NCBI GenBank assembly: GCA_036336695.1
Contig: JAYZFQ010000109.1
Coordinates: 1-64,000, forward strand
Direction of reading: 5' to 3'
DNA from: GCA-2729515 sp036336695
GTDB lineage: Bacteria; Myxococcota_A; UBA9160; SMWR01
DNA: 64,000 bases
The notes beneath the pieces are model-generated. The model saw nothing but the letters and a program-made list of their open reading frames with translations. It was not told where the DNA came from and ran no database searches. Made by a program: the position numbers and the translations under genes. The number at the start of each line of letters is the position of its first letter. Positions within the stretch are counted from its first letter, which is position 1. Shown piece after piece: positions 32,380 to 40,550 of this stretch.

Positions 32380-33429
32380 TCAGGCCGACGCAGTGTCCGG
32401 CGCCGCCCCTCCGGGACGCAGCGCCAACTGGCCGCACGCGGCCTGGATGTCCGGCCCCCGGCTCCGACGCAGCGTGACGCGCAAGCCCGATGCCGCCACC
32501 TCCCGGAGGAAGCGGTCCACGCGTGCCGCATCGGGCGGCCGCAGGTCGGAATCGGGATGCGGGTTCATGGGAATGAGGTTCAACTTCGCCGGGATCCCGC
32601 GCAGGAGAAGCGGCAGCCGCCGCGCGTCCGCGAGCGAATCGTTCACATCGGCGATGAGCGTGTATTCGAAGAACACCGGACGTCGGCGGTTCACCGTTTC
32701 CAGGCTGCGAAGCCGGTCGAGCAGCAGCTTCAGCGGAAAGCGCCGGTTGAGCGGCACCAGCCGGTCGCGCACGAGGTCCGTCGTCGCGTGGAGCGAGACG
32801 GCGAGGTGAATCGGTGCAACCGCCAGCAGCTCGTCGAGCTTCGGAACGACGCCGACGGTCGACACGGTGATCCGCCGGGGCGCCAGGGCGAAGGCCTTGG
32901 GATGGACGAAGAGCCGGATCGCCTCGAGAACCGCATCGAGATTGAGGAGCGGCTCCCCCATTCCCATGAAGACCAGGTTGGTGATCCGCCGTTCGGGCCC
33001 GCATAGTTCCCGCATCCGGCAGAGCTGGTCGACGATCTCCGCGGTCGCAAGGTTCCGGGTAAAGCCCAAGGCCCCCGTCGCGCAGAAGCTGCACGCCAGG
33101 GGACAACCCACCTGGGTGGACAGGCACAGGGTGTTGCGATCGTCTTCCGGGATCACGACCGCTTCGATGCGTGCCCCATCCCTGGCGCGCAGCACGGCCT
33201 TCAACGTCCCGTCGGTCGAGCGCTGTTCGCGTTCGACTTCCAGCGCGCGAACCTCCCAGCCCTCGGCCAGTTCCGCGCGGAGTTCGCGGGAAAGGTCCGT
33301 CATGTCCGCGAGTTCCTCCACGCCGCGGCCGTAGAGCCAACCCGCCACCTGGTCGGCCCGCCAGGGTTCCAGCCCGCGGGCCGCGAAAACGGCGCGCAGG
33401 GAATCGATGGAGTGGTCCTTCAGGTTCAT
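32380..33429 (-). CDS. rlmN: Dual-specificity 23S rRNA/tRNA adenosine C2-methyltransferase RlmN
   Basis: 349 residues. A radical SAM enzyme that methylates A2503 of 23S rRNA and A37 of some tRNAs. The cluster motif is C109-x3-C113-x2-C116 (GCPLACSFCATG). The methyl-carrying cysteines correspond to Cys102 (TLCLSTQVGC) and Cys332 near the C-terminus. The ATG overlaps the trmB stop by one base (TGATG). Confidence 0.95.
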   Translation of the reverse strand: MNLKDHSIDSLRAVFAARGLEPWRADQVAGWLYGRGVEELADMTDLSRELRAELAEGWEVRALEVEREQRSTDGTLKAVLRARDGARIEAVVIPEDDRNTLCLSTQVGCPLACSFCATGALGFTRNLATAEIVDQLCRMRELCGPERRITNLVFMGMGEPLLNLDAVLEAIRLFVHPKAFALAPRRITVSTVGVVPKLDELLAVAPIHLAVSLHATTDLVRDRLVPLNRRFPLKLLLDRLRSLETVNRRRPVFFEYTLIADVNDSLADARRLPLLLRGIPAKLNLIPMNPHPDSDLRPPDAARVDRFLREVAASGLRVTLRRSRGPDIQAACGQLALRPGGAAPDTASA

Positions 33430-34082
33430 CACGACCCGGCGGGGCCGACGCCCGCGCGCCGCACGTAGGTGAAGAAGTGCAGCGGCCGATTCTCGGCGCG
33501 CCACTCGGCCTCGTAGGACGTGCACGGCCGGCCCTCGGCTTCGCGGACCCAGCCCGTCCCGTGCTGGTTCTCCAGCGTCGGTTCCGCCGCAAGCACCTCG
33601 TCGATCGAGAGCGCGTATTCGGGGTGGTCGGTGGCCACTTCGAGGAGTCCCTCGGTTTCGAGTGCCCGTGCCACGTCGCGGATGAACGCCGGCTGAACCA
33701 GCCGGCGGGAGGCGTGGCGTTTCTTCGGCCAGGGATCCGGGAAGTTGATCCAGCAGCGGTGGACCGAAGCTGCGGGAATGGCGCGCTCGAACACCGCCTG
33801 GGCCGGCGCGTGAACGAGCCGAACGTTTCCAAGCTCGGTGCGGGCCAGGCGACGCGCCATCTTCAGCACCCGTTTGCGGCTGTACTCGATGCCGAGGAAG
33901 CCGACACCCGCGTCCTTCTCGGCCAGCGCGTGCAGGAACTCCCCGCGCCCAAAGCCGACGTCCAGAACCAGCTTGGGAGGCGGTCCAGCCCCAAAGAGCG
34001 CGCACGGCCCCCGTCGCACGAGTTCGTCGAAATCCACGCGCCAGTCGGTGCCGGGGATGTCCGTCTTCAGGGTTCTAGACAT
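33429..34082 (-). CDS. trmB: tRNA (guanine-N7-)-methyltransferase TrmB
   Basis: 217 residues. SAM-binding motif DVGFGRGEFLHALA (near 41) and the family signature INFPDPWPKKRHASRR (near 115). It methylates G46 of tRNAs. It is translationally coupled to rlmN, another RNA methyltransferase, and lies 46 bp downstream of the M48 peptidase gene. Confidence 0.95.
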   Translation of the reverse strand: MSRTLKTDIPGTDWRVDFDELVRRGPCALFGAGPPPKLVLDVGFGRGEFLHALAEKDAGVGFLGIEYSRKRVLKMARRLARTELGNVRLVHAPAQAVFERAIPAASVHRCWINFPDPWPKKRHASRRLVQPAFIRDVARALETEGLLEVATDHPEYALSIDEVLAAEPTLENQHGTGWVREAEGRPCTSYEAEWRAENRPLHFFTYVRRAGVGPAGS

Positions 34083-34128
34083 GAATGCTCTTGCCGAGAC
34101 TCAGCCACCACGCCGCCGCCGCGGGTCA

Positions 34129-34929
34129 TCAGTTCCGCGCTCGCGTCAACAGCCGGACCCGGCGTTGGATGATCTCGAGCTTTCCACCGTCGTGGGTGGC
34201 GAGCCCACGGGTCCCATCGAGCCGCTGGAGTTCGACTCGCGTTGCCTGGATCCGGTCTTCGGTGGTCGGATGACTCGACAGAAACACGGGAACGCGAGCA
34301 GCGTCCGAACGAAGCAGGGCCTCGAAGAACGTCAGGAGCCCTTCCGGGTTCCAACCCGCCCGCACCATCACCGCGACGGCGAACGCGTCGGCCTCCGCCT
34401 CCGCCTCGCGACCGAAAGTGTTGAGCCACGTCGTCGCAGCGAGGCCGCCGCCCAGGGAAGCGGCCGATCCGGCAAGACCTCCCCCGAAAGCGCTGGCGCC
34501 CAGCGAAAGGATATCCGTGCCGATTCGCGCGTTGCGCGCCCGATTGTAGTTTTCCGCAATGTGACGCTTCTGGACGTGCGCCACCTCGTGAGCGAGCACA
34601 CCCGCCAGTTCGCTCGCATTCCGCGCACGCAGGATGGTCTCCGTGTGGATGTAGATGTGCCCCCCGGGACCGGCAAACGCGTTGATTTCGTCGGCCTGGA
34701 CCACGGTGAAGCGGTAGTCGAAGGGCTGGGGCCCGGCTGCACGGACGATCCCCTCACCCATGTCGTCGATGTAGTCATCGACCACCCGGTCGTGAAGGAT
34801 CGGGGCCTGGGAGCGCATCTGTTGCTCGAACTGCTGTCCGAGTTGCTGCTCTTCGCTCAACGAGATCGGACCACAACCCAGCACGCAGAGCAACGCGCTC
34901 GCCCCGAGCAGCCGGCTACGCATCCCCAT
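34129..34929 (-). CDS. M48-family metalloprotease lipoprotein (BepA/YfgC or LoiP-like)
   Basis: 266 residues. The lipobox VLGC puts the lipidated Cys at 19. Zinc motif HEVAH with His114, Glu115 and His118; a third ligand is in GREAEAEADAFAV. It is likely a periplasmic outer-membrane-associated quality-control protease. There is no TPR domain, so it is closer to the short M48C (LoiP/YggG) form than to full BepA. Its start overlaps the end of the upstream kinase gene by 14 bp; ATG 34923 would reduce this to 8 bp. Confidence 0.88.
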   Translation of the reverse strand: MGMRSRLLGASALLCVLGCGPISLSEEQQLGQQFEQQMRSQAPILHDRVVDDYIDDMGEGIVRAAGPQPFDYRFTVVQADEINAFAGPGGHIYIHTETILRARNASELAGVLAHEVAHVQKRHIAENYNRARNARIGTDILSLGASAFGGGLAGSAASLGGGLAATTWLNTFGREAEAEADAFAVAVMVRAGWNPEGLLTFFEALLRSDAARVPVFLSSHPTTEDRIQATRVELQRLDGTRGLATHDGGKLEIIQRRVRLLTRARN

Positions 34930-36100
34930 CGGGTTTCTCGCGCTGCCTGAGCGCCTCCATGGCGTGGCGGATGATCAGAAGAACGGACCGGTCGAAGGAG
35001 ACATTGTCGACGATGGGAACGTCGTGTTGGTCTGCGACATCGAGCAGGTGGTCCTGGATGCGCAGGATGTCGTCGAGATGTTTCAGGTAGCGATGCTCCG
35101 CTCTGCCCTGGGCCGACTTGGCACGAGAATCGAATCGCGCGGCGAATGCCTTCTCGTCCAGCGCCGCCACCACCATGAAGATCACGTCCGCCGACGCGGC
35201 GTAGGCACCGAGATCCAGCAGCCCTGGAACGATCGCGACGCCGTCGAGGACCAGGCTCGAGTTCTCCGCAACCGCCCGGTCGAGAGACGCCCGCGCACCG
35301 ACACACACGCTGGCCGCCTGCGCTCGAAACCCTTCGACCACGGCATCGTCCCCCTCGGGAGCAGGATGGATTGCGCGCCCCGCGTCGTAGGAAGAGGCGT
35401 GAAGCGTCGGCACGAGATCGCGCGAGAGCATGATGCGCATGATCTGGCGGATCGAATCCGTAGACAGCACACGCCCGATCCCGAGCCGGTGCGCCACCTC
35501 GAGGGCCAGGGACGTCTTCCCGACGCCGGTCGCCCCCCCGAGCAGGAGCAACAGCGGCCGACCGGATTCCTGGTGCCGGCGCCAGACGAGGTAGCGCTCG
35601 GCCGCAGCCGCCCCCGACTTGTCGGCGAGTGTGCGGTGGGTGAGTTCGCGGAGGTCGTTGCGGTCGATTTCGCGACTGCCACGGGCGAGCACCGCGCGTT
35701 CGATCTCCCGGGCCACGTCGAACGCCTCGTTCGGGTCGAGCGCAGCCGCGAGGAGCGACTGGGACAGAAGACCCTTGGAGAACGGCGTTCGTCCCGCCCC
35801 CGTGACCTGGATGTCCGGCGTAAACGACACGGCATGTTCATCACCGAGGGTTTCCGCGCTCAACATCGAGCGGAGGCCCGCGGCCAGCTCGGACTTGTCC
35901 ACGACCTCCCGGCCCCGGAGCGTTTCCCGCATGCGGTTGGCGAGACGGTAGGCATCCTCGAAACCCATCCCACGCGCCATGAGCGAGTGGACCATGATGC
36001 CGCGCATGAAGGGCCGCCGGCGCCCGCCGTCCTCGACCCAGATGCGAACCTGCCGATCGCGGGCGGCGCCGCTTCGCTGTTCCGGACCCTGCGACGCCAT
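34916..36100 (-). CDS. 2-phosphoglycerate-kinase-like protein with two ATP-cone-like modules
   Basis: 394 residues from ATG 36100. Two successive N-terminal segments look like ATP-cone regulatory modules: residues ~18-80 (IWVEDGGRRRPFMRGIMVHS) and ~96-158 (IQVTGAGRTPFSKGLLSQS). A P-loop kinase domain follows with GGATGVGKTS (188-197) and VLSTDSIRQIMR, as in the archaeal 2-phosphoglycerate kinase used in cyclic 2,3-diphosphoglycerate synthesis. Bacterial members are uncharacterised and the true substrate may differ. It is divergent from the ParA-CBM48 gene and overlaps the M48 protease gene. Confidence 0.78.
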   Translation of the reverse strand: MASQGPEQRSGAARDRQVRIWVEDGGRRRPFMRGIMVHSLMARGMGFEDAYRLANRMRETLRGREVVDKSELAAGLRSMLSAETLGDEHAVSFTPDIQVTGAGRTPFSKGLLSQSLLAAALDPNEAFDVAREIERAVLARGSREIDRNDLRELTHRTLADKSGAAAAERYLVWRRHQESGRPLLLLLGGATGVGKTSLALEVAHRLGIGRVLSTDSIRQIMRIMLSRDLVPTLHASSYDAGRAIHPAPEGDDAVVEGFRAQAASVCVGARASLDRAVAENSSLVLDGVAIVPGLLDLGAYAASADVIFMVVAALDEKAFAARFDSRAKSAQGRAEHRYLKHLDDILRIQDHLLDVADQHDVPIVDNVSFDRSVLLIIRHAMEALRQREKPDGDA

Positions 36101-36438
36101 GATCGTGCAGGCTACCCCAGTGTCGAGAGCACCGCGAAAGGCAGCCGCGCCCCGGCTCCCGAGCACTTCCCGACGGGACGGGGGACCTCGCGGGCCTTGG
36201 GTCGAACCAACAAAGTCGCCTCGGGTTGACGCGGCGCACCGCCGCCCTACGATTCGTCCCGACGGACGGACGGGGGATCCGGGACCATGGCCGAACGAGG
36301 GCCGGGGTTGGTCCAGACGCGGGGGGTCGTCGACTCTCCCGGTGTCTCGCGGTGCCAGTCACCCCACCCGGAGCGGGCCGCACTCGTTCCCCCCAACTCG
36401 CGCGCCCCTGGGGGGCAGGGAGCCCGGAGTTCCCGCCA
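36101..36438 (+). promoter_or_regulatory. 338-bp divergent control region upstream of the parA-CBM48 operon
   Basis: No gene is apparent. A promoter-like pair for the plus-strand operon is TTGACG (36226-36231) and TACGAT (36248-36253), 16 bp apart, giving a leader of ~180 bases rich in G and C runs. No parS-type palindrome was seen. The minus-strand kinase gene must also have its promoter here, but none stands out. Confidence 0.45.
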
Positions 36439-37518
36439 ATGCGCGTAATCGCCGTCGTCAACCAGAAGGGGGGCTGCGGGAAGACCACGACCACGGTCAA
36501 CCTCGCGGGCTGCCTGGCCCATGAAGGGCATCGCGTCGTGGTCGTCGACCTCGACCCCCAGTCCCACGCAACGCTCGCCCTCGGCATCGATCCGGACGCC
36601 GTCGACGAAAACCTCTACGACGTGCTCGCGGAGCCCGGCGGCGAGGCGCGCCTCGAAGAAATTCTCGCAGCCGGTCCGGAAAACGTGGATGTCGCGCCGT
36701 CCGGCATCGTGTTGTCTGCACTGGAGCAACGCCTGGCATCGGAACCCGTCGAGACACGCGCGGAGCGGCTCCGGGCGGCCCTGGAGCCGCTTGCGGACCG
36801 CTACGACTACGCACTCATCGACTGCCCCCCGAGCGTCGGACTCCTCACGTTCAATGCCCTGCGCGCTGCGAGCGAGGTGATCGTTCCCCTGGAAACGAGC
36901 CCGTTCGCCATCCACGGGGTCGAGAAGCTGCTCGAAACGATCGGGCTCCTCGTCGAGCGCATCGGCCACGATCTCGAGGTCCGGGTACTCCCGACGCTCT
37001 ACGATGGGCGCACACGCTACGGGCGGGAAACCCTTGCGCGGATTCGCGAGCGCTTCAAGGACATGTGCCTCGATACCGTGATCCGCTCCAACGTAAAGCT
37101 CCGGGAAGCCGCGGCCCGGGGCCTGCCCATCGTGAATTTCGCGCGGACTGCGAACGGGGCAATCGACTACGGTGCCCTCGCCGTCGAAATCGAGGCGCTG
37201 GGCCTCTCGACGGAGGATCTGCTCGCGAGCTTCGAAGAAGCACCGCGAGAGGTCATCGTTCGCTACCGTGACGAGACCGCCCACGACGTCCGGATCGCCG
37301 GGGACTTCAACGGATGGGTCCCGGACAAGGGTGTGCGGTCACTGATCGAATCCGAGGGAACCGCTCGCGTGTGGACCAAGATCCTCCAGCTTCCGCCCGG
37401 CACCTACGAGTACCGCTACGTGGTCGATGGAGAGTGGCGTACGCCCGCCGAAGAGGGGAGTTCCCGCACCTCCGACGAAGGGGGCGCGCCGCCCAATTCC
37501 GTCCTCGTCGTGCGCTAG
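36439..37518 (+). CDS. ParA-type ATPase fused to a C-terminal glycogen-binding (CBM48/AMPK-beta-like) domain
   Basis: 359 residues. Residues 1-~260 are a complete ParA/Soj ATPase: deviant Walker A KGGCGKTT (10-17) with signature Lys10, VDLDPQ (37-42) and DCPPS (128-132). Residues ~273-359 (VRYRDETAHDVRIAGDFNGW, then LQLPPGTYEYRYVVDGEW) match the early-set carbohydrate-binding domain of AMPK beta subunits and glycogen-branching enzymes. ParA proteins position DNA or protein cargo on the nucleoid, and the added domain suggests a polysaccharide or sugar ligand. No parB is nearby. The next gene is 9 bp downstream. Both domains are clear; the combined role is inference. Confidence 0.88.
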   Translation: MRVIAVVNQKGGCGKTTTTVNLAGCLAHEGHRVVVVDLDPQSHATLALGIDPDAVDENLYDVLAEPGGEARLEEILAAGPENVDVAPSGIVLSALEQRLASEPVETRAERLRAALEPLADRYDYALIDCPPSVGLLTFNALRAASEVIVPLETSPFAIHGVEKLLETIGLLVERIGHDLEVRVLPTLYDGRTRYGRETLARIRERFKDMCLDTVIRSNVKLREAAARGLPIVNFARTANGAIDYGALAVEIEALGLSTEDLLASFEEAPREVIVRYRDETAHDVRIAGDFNGWVPDKGVRSLIESEGTARVWTKILQLPPGTYEYRYVVDGEWRTPAEEGSSRTSDEGGAPPNSVLVVR

Positions 37519-37527
37519 GAAGCTCTC

Positions 37528-38346
37528 GTGCCCCGCGACCTCCGAGACGTTGCTGACTATTTCCTGCCCCGGAGTTCCGAATCCGAGCCGGGTCCCGCAC
37601 AACCGAAGCGCACGGGGGACCGGGTCCTGCAGGCACCGCCGCAGCGCGACCCCGCCCCGGCGCTCCCCATACTCGCGGTCCCCGTCGACGAGCGCGACGT
37701 GGTCCGGGCGGCGCTGGCCTGGAACCTCGTGGTAGAACTCGCTCGACTGGGAATCGGTGCGACGCTGCTGGCACCGGCGGGCGAACCCCCCTCCCCGATC
37801 TGGCCCGATGCCGGAAAGGGTCCCATCGGCAGCGCGGTGGTCCTGGCGCGCGCCGGAAACCTGTCGGAGTTCTACCGCGCCGCCCTCGACGTCGCCGTGA
37901 CCCGTGCAGCGGAAGAGCCCGACGGCGGCGTCGTCGTCGCCTGCGTTCCGCCTGCCTGGCTTCACGCGCCAAGCGGCGGCCGGGCGCTGCTGCGCTGGGC
38001 CCTGGTGTTTTCCTCCACGGACCCGCGTGATCTCATGGAGAGCTACGCGATCGCCAAGCGGATGCTCAACGGCGAGGAACGGGCACAGGTCGGGGTCACC
38101 ATCCACGGTGCACGCTGCGTGGCGGACGCCGAGCGGGCCTTCGGCCAGGTCGCCGACGTGTCACGGCGCTACCTGGGACGCCCCCTGTCGAGCTACGGAC
38201 TGCTCGTCGACGATCTCCACATCTACCGGGCGATCGTGGCTCGGCGACCGATCGGAATCGAGCACCCCCAGTCCCGGGCGGCACGAGCCCTGCAAGACGT
38301 CGCGCGCATGGTGCTCGAAGACGCGCGAAAATCCGCCCATGCCTGA
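37528..38346 (+). CDS. MinD/FlhG-like protein lacking the Walker A motif
   Basis: 272 residues from GTG 37528, with GGAAG upstream. The C-terminal half follows the MinD/FlhG pattern: VGVTIHGARCVADAERAF, then YLGRPLSSYGLLVDDLHIYR and a final segment with RRPIGIEHPQSRAARAL. Where Walker A should be (near residue 50) it has AVPVDERDVVRAALAWNL, with no G.GKT. It is therefore probably a non-hydrolysing pseudo-ATPase. It sits between the ParA-CBM48 gene and an unknown gene that overlaps it by 8 bp, so it likely partners the ParA protein. The similarity is distant. Confidence 0.65.
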   Translation: MPRDLRDVADYFLPRSSESEPGPAQPKRTGDRVLQAPPQRDPAPALPILAVPVDERDVVRAALAWNLVVELARLGIGATLLAPAGEPPSPIWPDAGKGPIGSAVVLARAGNLSEFYRAALDVAVTRAAEEPDGGVVVACVPPAWLHAPSGGRALLRWALVFSSTDPRDLMESYAIAKRMLNGEERAQVGVTIHGARCVADAERAFGQVADVSRRYLGRPLSSYGLLVDDLHIYRAIVARRPIGIEHPQSRAARALQDVARMVLEDARKSAHA

Positions 38347-38902
38347 ACTCGCGCTGACACGCCCGCCGCCTCGGGCCGAGTTGCTCAAGCAACTCCGACT
38401 GCGGATCCACGACACGGCGCCCGAACTCCGGGTCGTCGCCCAGGATCTGCTGGGCGCGGGCGCTCCCATCGACTTCGTGGCCGTTGACCCGGCCGGTCGC
38501 GTGACTCTCCTGCTGGTCGGCGGCGCGGGGGAAGACCTGGGACTCGTGACCCGCGGACTGGCCCAGCACGCCTGGGTTACGCCGCGGGTCCGCGACTGGC
38601 TCCAACTCGCGCCCGAGTTGGGCGCCCGACCCGAAGCCGGCGTCCGCGTCATCCTGCTGTGCCCGGAGTTCTCGCCCGAGAGCCGGGGTGCCGCAGACGG
38701 ACTCGGCGACGCAGCACCGGAACTCTGGACCTACCTGTGCGTCCGCAACGGCGCCGGCTTCGACACCCTGGTGGTCGCCCCGGATTCCGGGAAACGCAGC
38801 CAGGGTGCCGCCACGCAAGCCCCCAGCGATCCCGCCTTCCGAACCGGGCTGTCGGACGCCGATCTCGGGCTCAGCCCGGAAGAACGGCGCGAGTTCGAAT
38901 AG
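38339..38902 (+). CDS. Unknown protein of the parA-CBM48 operon
   Basis: 187 residues from ATG 38339, overlapping the previous gene by 8 bp. It has no signal peptide or membrane segment. The N-terminal ~110 residues are alpha/beta (IDFVAVDPAGRVTLLLVGGAGEDLGLVT) and recall the restriction-endonuclease-like fold used by several DUFs, but I see no catalytic motif. The C-terminus is charged. I do not recognise the family. It is the last gene before a small gap and the sigma-factor gene. Confidence 0.7.
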   Translation: MPELALTRPPPRAELLKQLRLRIHDTAPELRVVAQDLLGAGAPIDFVAVDPAGRVTLLLVGGAGEDLGLVTRGLAQHAWVTPRVRDWLQLAPELGARPEAGVRVILLCPEFSPESRGAADGLGDAAPELWTYLCVRNGAGFDTLVVAPDSGKRSQGAATQAPSDPAFRTGLSDADLGLSPEERREFE

Positions 38903-39085
38903 CCCGCCTCCCCCGCGGGGCTACCCCGGGAACAAAAAACGTCATTCCGGCGACATTTTTTGACACCTACCCACATGGGAAGGCCACTTCTACCTACGAG
39001 GACGCGGCTATGGAATCCGGGGATAGGAGCCACGGACCTCGTTTTGTGGGGATGAGAGCGAAGCCGGTGGGGGAAGGGAAGAACG

Positions 39086-39661
39086 ATGGCGGACACGGGG
39101 CCTGAAGCGGCCCAGCCGACCGACGATGTGCTGATCCAGAGAGTAAAGGCAGGTGAACGGGAAGCCTTCGACCTGCTCTATGCGCGTTATTTCCCGAGAG
39201 TCTACAGCTACGTTGCGCGACGGATCTCCAACCGCGCGGACACCGAGGAGACGGTCCAGGAGGTCTTCCTCTCGGTCTTCTCGTCCCTCGACTCGTTCCG
39301 CGCCGAGGGGTCCCTCGCCGCGTGGGTCCTGGGAGTCGCACGTTTCACGGTGGCCAACCGGTACAAGAAGCGGCGCCACACCACGGTGCCGCTCGAGGAG
39401 ACCCAGGAGGCGGAAGCACTGCCCGTTTCGGCGCTGGGCTCTCGCGAGGCGACGCCCCTCGAACACCTCGAGGGCACCGAACGAATCGAGCGGCTCTCCG
39501 CGGCCGCCCGCGACGACCTGTCGAGCGAGCAACGCGAGCTGTTCGTCATGCACCACCTCCGCCACACCTCGATCCACGACATCGCCCACACCCTCAGGAA
39601 GAGCGAAGACGCGGTGAAGAGCAATCTCTACCGCGCTCGAAAACTCCTGCTGGCCCGCTGA
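39086..39661 (+). CDS. ECF-type RNA polymerase sigma factor
   Basis: 191 residues. Region 2 (LIQRVKAGEREAFDLLYARY to ...ANRYKKRR, about 16-95) and region 4 (SEQRELFVMHHLRHTSIHDI, ending with a helix-turn-helix near DAVKSNLYRARKLL) are intact. Strong SD GGGAAGG precedes ATG 39086. No anti-sigma factor gene is adjacent; the next gene is a hydrolase 16 bp downstream. A TTGACA at 38960 lies upstream without a good -10, so its own promoter may be of ECF type. Confidence 0.9.
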   Translation: MADTGPEAAQPTDDVLIQRVKAGEREAFDLLYARYFPRVYSYVARRISNRADTEETVQEVFLSVFSSLDSFRAEGSLAAWVLGVARFTVANRYKKRRHTTVPLEETQEAEALPVSALGSREATPLEHLEGTERIERLSAAARDDLSSEQRELFVMHHLRHTSIHDIAHTLRKSEDAVKSNLYRARKLLLAR

Positions 39662-39677
39662 ACCCGGCACCTGACGC

Positions 39678-40493
39678 GTGCACGACGACACGCGGTTCGC
39701 CGTCGACAGAGACGAGCCGTTGGGCCTCGTCCACAACGTCGCCCGCCCCCCGGATGGGGGCGGAGACCTGCGCTGCATCGGCTTCGAATTCACCAGCCGC
39801 GGCGACCGGGTGCCTGGATCCCTCTGGCTCCCCTCCACGGGAAAGCCCCCGTTTCCCGTGGTGCTCCTGCAGCACGGCGCCAATGGCTCTCGGGAAGCTC
39901 CCTACATGGCGGCCGCAGGCCTCCCGTGGGTTCGGGCCGGCGCGGCGGTGGCGAGCATCGATTTCCCGCTCCACGGGCAGCGCGGCAGCGCAAAACTGCG
40001 CCAGCCCATGCTTGCGGGCCTGGGCATCCGCGGCGCAACCACGCCGGCAAGCCGAGAAATCGTCCGGGAATTCGTGCGCCAGGCCGTGGTCGACTTGCAG
40101 CGCACGGTCGATGCCCTGGACCACTTCGAGGAACTCGACGCTCCTCGCCTCGCATTCGCTGGCTTCTCCCTCGGTGCCATCGTGGGCGCGACCTTCTGCG
40201 CGGTCGACCCGCGCCCGCGAGCCGCAGCGCTGGCCCTGGCCGGGGGAGGCTTCGGCGGACCCGACGTCGATCCCGCGACCCGCATCGGAGACATCGCTCC
40301 CCGGCCACTCCTGTTCGTCAACATGACGGAAGACTCGGTGGTCCCGCCCACGGCGACGAAAACCCTGGTGGCAGCCGCCCGGGAACCGAAGTCCAGCCAC
40401 TGGTTCGAGGGCGATCACCAGGACGTCCCGGGCGCCGCGCTGAAACTGATGTGGCACTTCCTGCGGGAGCACCTCGCACCGCCCGCGCCCTGA
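39678..40493 (+). CDS. Alpha/beta hydrolase, dienelactone-hydrolase-like
   Basis: 271 residues from GTG 39678. Oxyanion region LLQHGANGS (near 64), nucleophile elbow GFSLG with Ser (near 161), acid in NMTEDSVVPP (near 215) and His in EGDHQDVP (near 245). It resembles acetyl-xylan-esterase/dienelactone-hydrolase-type enzymes. There is no signal peptide. The substrate is unknown. It may be co-transcribed with the ECF sigma gene, 16 bp upstream. Confidence 0.8.
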   Translation: MHDDTRFAVDRDEPLGLVHNVARPPDGGGDLRCIGFEFTSRGDRVPGSLWLPSTGKPPFPVVLLQHGANGSREAPYMAAAGLPWVRAGAAVASIDFPLHGQRGSAKLRQPMLAGLGIRGATTPASREIVREFVRQAVVDLQRTVDALDHFEELDAPRLAFAGFSLGAIVGATFCAVDPRPRAAALALAGGGFGGPDVDPATRIGDIAPRPLLFVNMTEDSVVPPTATKTLVAAAREPKSSHWFEGDHQDVPGAALKLMWHFLREHLAPPAP

Positions 40494-40550
40494 CCCCCCC
40501 GATGCGGGGAGCCGGGCTACACTACCGGACCGAGTCGATTTGGAGACCCC

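Noticed and set aside
36101..36438. parS-like centromere next to the ParA gene
   Set aside because: No 16-bp parS palindrome and no parB; the ParA here is unlikely to be the chromosomal partition protein.
39678..40493. Anti-sigma factor for the ECF sigma gene
   Set aside because: The downstream gene has a full alpha/beta hydrolase triad and no membrane helix or zinc anti-sigma motif.
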